This document shows, in pieces, positions 14,216 through 14,526 of a stretch of 14,526 nt of DNA. Within the stretch, counting starts at the first letter, position 1; each line of letters opens with the position of its first letter. A program made the position numbers and the translations under genes. This DNA comes from CALVZT01 sp964368755 (GTDB lineage: Bacteria; Bacillota; Clostridia; Christensenellales; UBA1242), in NCBI GenBank assembly GCA_964368755.1, contig CAYJCR010000016.1:1-14526 (forward strand), read 5' to 3'. Below the pieces are notes generated by a model. It was given only the letters and a program-made list of their open reading frames with translations, did not search any database and was not told the DNA's origin.

Positions 14216-14263
14216 ATAAAAAAAGTACTCTTGACAAAGAGTACAACTGGTGACCCCGAGGAG
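14216..14263. repeat. Direct repeat copy 1: tRNA-Glu 3' end plus terminator
   Basis: These 48 bases are identical to 14429-14476. Read on the minus strand, they hold the last 16 bases of tRNA-Glu including CCA (plus 14248-14263), a short spacer and the tRNA terminator hairpin GTACTCTT/AAGAGTAC with its T run. No tRNA body accompanies this copy. Identity stops exactly where the 3' strand of the T stem begins. Confidence 0.93.
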
Positions 14264-14428
14264 GGTGGAGCGTAAATAAAAGTTGCCAGTGGCAAGTTTT
14301 TAGCGAACACCAAGCGTCGCAAAGCGAAAGCTTCGCATGAAGCAGAGTGAAAGTAATAATATAAATAAAGATAACGGAAAAACTATCTTCACTCAATGAG
14401 TGGCGAACTTGTTCAGCTCTCCAAATGA
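14264..14428. other. Hairpin-rich 165-bp spacer between the direct repeats
   Basis: No credible gene is seen. It contains short hairpins in series: TTGCC/GGCAA with flanking AAAA/TTTT (14278-14300), GCGAA/TTCGC (14324-14336) with the alternative GCTTC/GAAGC (14330-14343), AAGATA/TATCTT (14368-14389) and CACTC/GAGTG (14390-14402). It could be a remnant of an inserted element, a MITE-like repeat or a structured RNA. Confidence 0.5.
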
Positions 14429-14476
14429 ATAAAAAAAGTACTCTTGACAAAGAGTACAACTGGTGACCCCGAGGAG
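14429..14476. repeat. Direct repeat copy 2, part of the tRNA-Glu gene and its terminator
   Basis: This is identical over 48 bases to 14216-14263. Here the tRNA part (14461-14476) continues into a complete T arm and tRNA body, so it is the parental copy. The terminator on the minus strand is GTACTCTT/AAGAGTAC (14438-14457) with seven T from 14437 down to 14431. Confidence 0.93.
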
Positions 14477-14526
14477 AGTCGAACTCCTCACTCCGCCGTG
14501 AAAGGGCGATGTCTTAACCGATTGAC
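14461..14526 (-). tRNA. tRNA-Glu(UUC), partial at window end
   Basis: On the minus strand it has a D arm (GTC...GAC), anticodon stem TCGCC/GGCGG with loop CTTTCAC (anticodon TTC, glutamate), T arm AGGAG-TTCGACT-CTCCT, the 3' acceptor strand CGGGGTC, A73 and an encoded CCA. The first nine or so bases lie beyond the window. All visible stems pair well, so it looks functional. A terminator follows directly. Confidence 0.95.

Noticed and set aside
14214..14459. Minus-strand 81-residue open frame with the same nine residues at both ends
   Set aside because: It runs through both terminator hairpins and the direct repeats; the repeated residues are only the repeat being translated twice. It has no ribosome site.
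1..14526. CRISPR array, transposase, toxin-antitoxin pair or phage genes
   Set aside because: No regularly spaced repeats, no transposase or integrase motifs and no phage-like gene were found; the only repeat pair is the tRNA-Glu one.

Overview
The window reads as part of a low-GC, spore-forming Clostridia-type bacterium (Bacillota). The main evidence is the sporulation/division cluster yabP-yabQ-divIC, strong AGGAG-type ribosome sites, sigma-A-like promoters with TTGACA/TATAAT boxes, and short U-tailed intrinsic terminators after most transcription units. A run of exactly 100 N (8127-8226) shows that it comes from a draft scaffold, probably a metagenome or short-read assembly. No finer taxonomic placement is possible by eye.

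Layout. Positions 1-212 hold a minus-strand tRNA-Thr(GGU) with a good promoter and 5' half but a degenerate 3' half. Positions 213-1200 hold overlapping yabP, yabQ and divIC on the plus strand, closed by a terminator shared with the convergent minus-strand block. That minus block (1245-4524) is an aldehyde dehydrogenase, cysS and a MarR regulator, with the regulator first in transcription order and two palindromes over its promoter. Then come separate minus-strand units: hisS; a HAD-like protein that appears to be read from a leaderless message; a LURP-one/YxjI-like protein; and a small COG2426-type membrane protein. From 8051 the plus strand carries an operon broken by the assembly gap: a possible papain/C39-like protein, an MFS-type transporter and an SDR oxidoreductase. 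An unrecognised cysteine-rich acidic protein follows as its own unit. folD (minus) and glyA (plus) diverge from one 161-bp intergenic region. A small TM2-type membrane protein and a partial tRNA-Glu(UUC) end the window.

How the genes fit together. Most are housekeeping: spore morphogenesis and division, two aminoacyl-tRNA synthetases, and one-carbon metabolism. GlyA makes 5,10-methylene-THF and FolD converts it to 10-formyl-THF. The less ordinary parts are: the exact 48-bp duplication of the tRNA-Glu 3' end plus its terminator around a 165-bp hairpin-rich spacer; the gap-interrupted peptidase-like/MFS/SDR operon; the MarR-cysS unit; the HAD-like protein with an altered catalytic motif and no leader; and the cysteine-rich orphan. 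None of these proves a new system. They are the places where a search would be informative.
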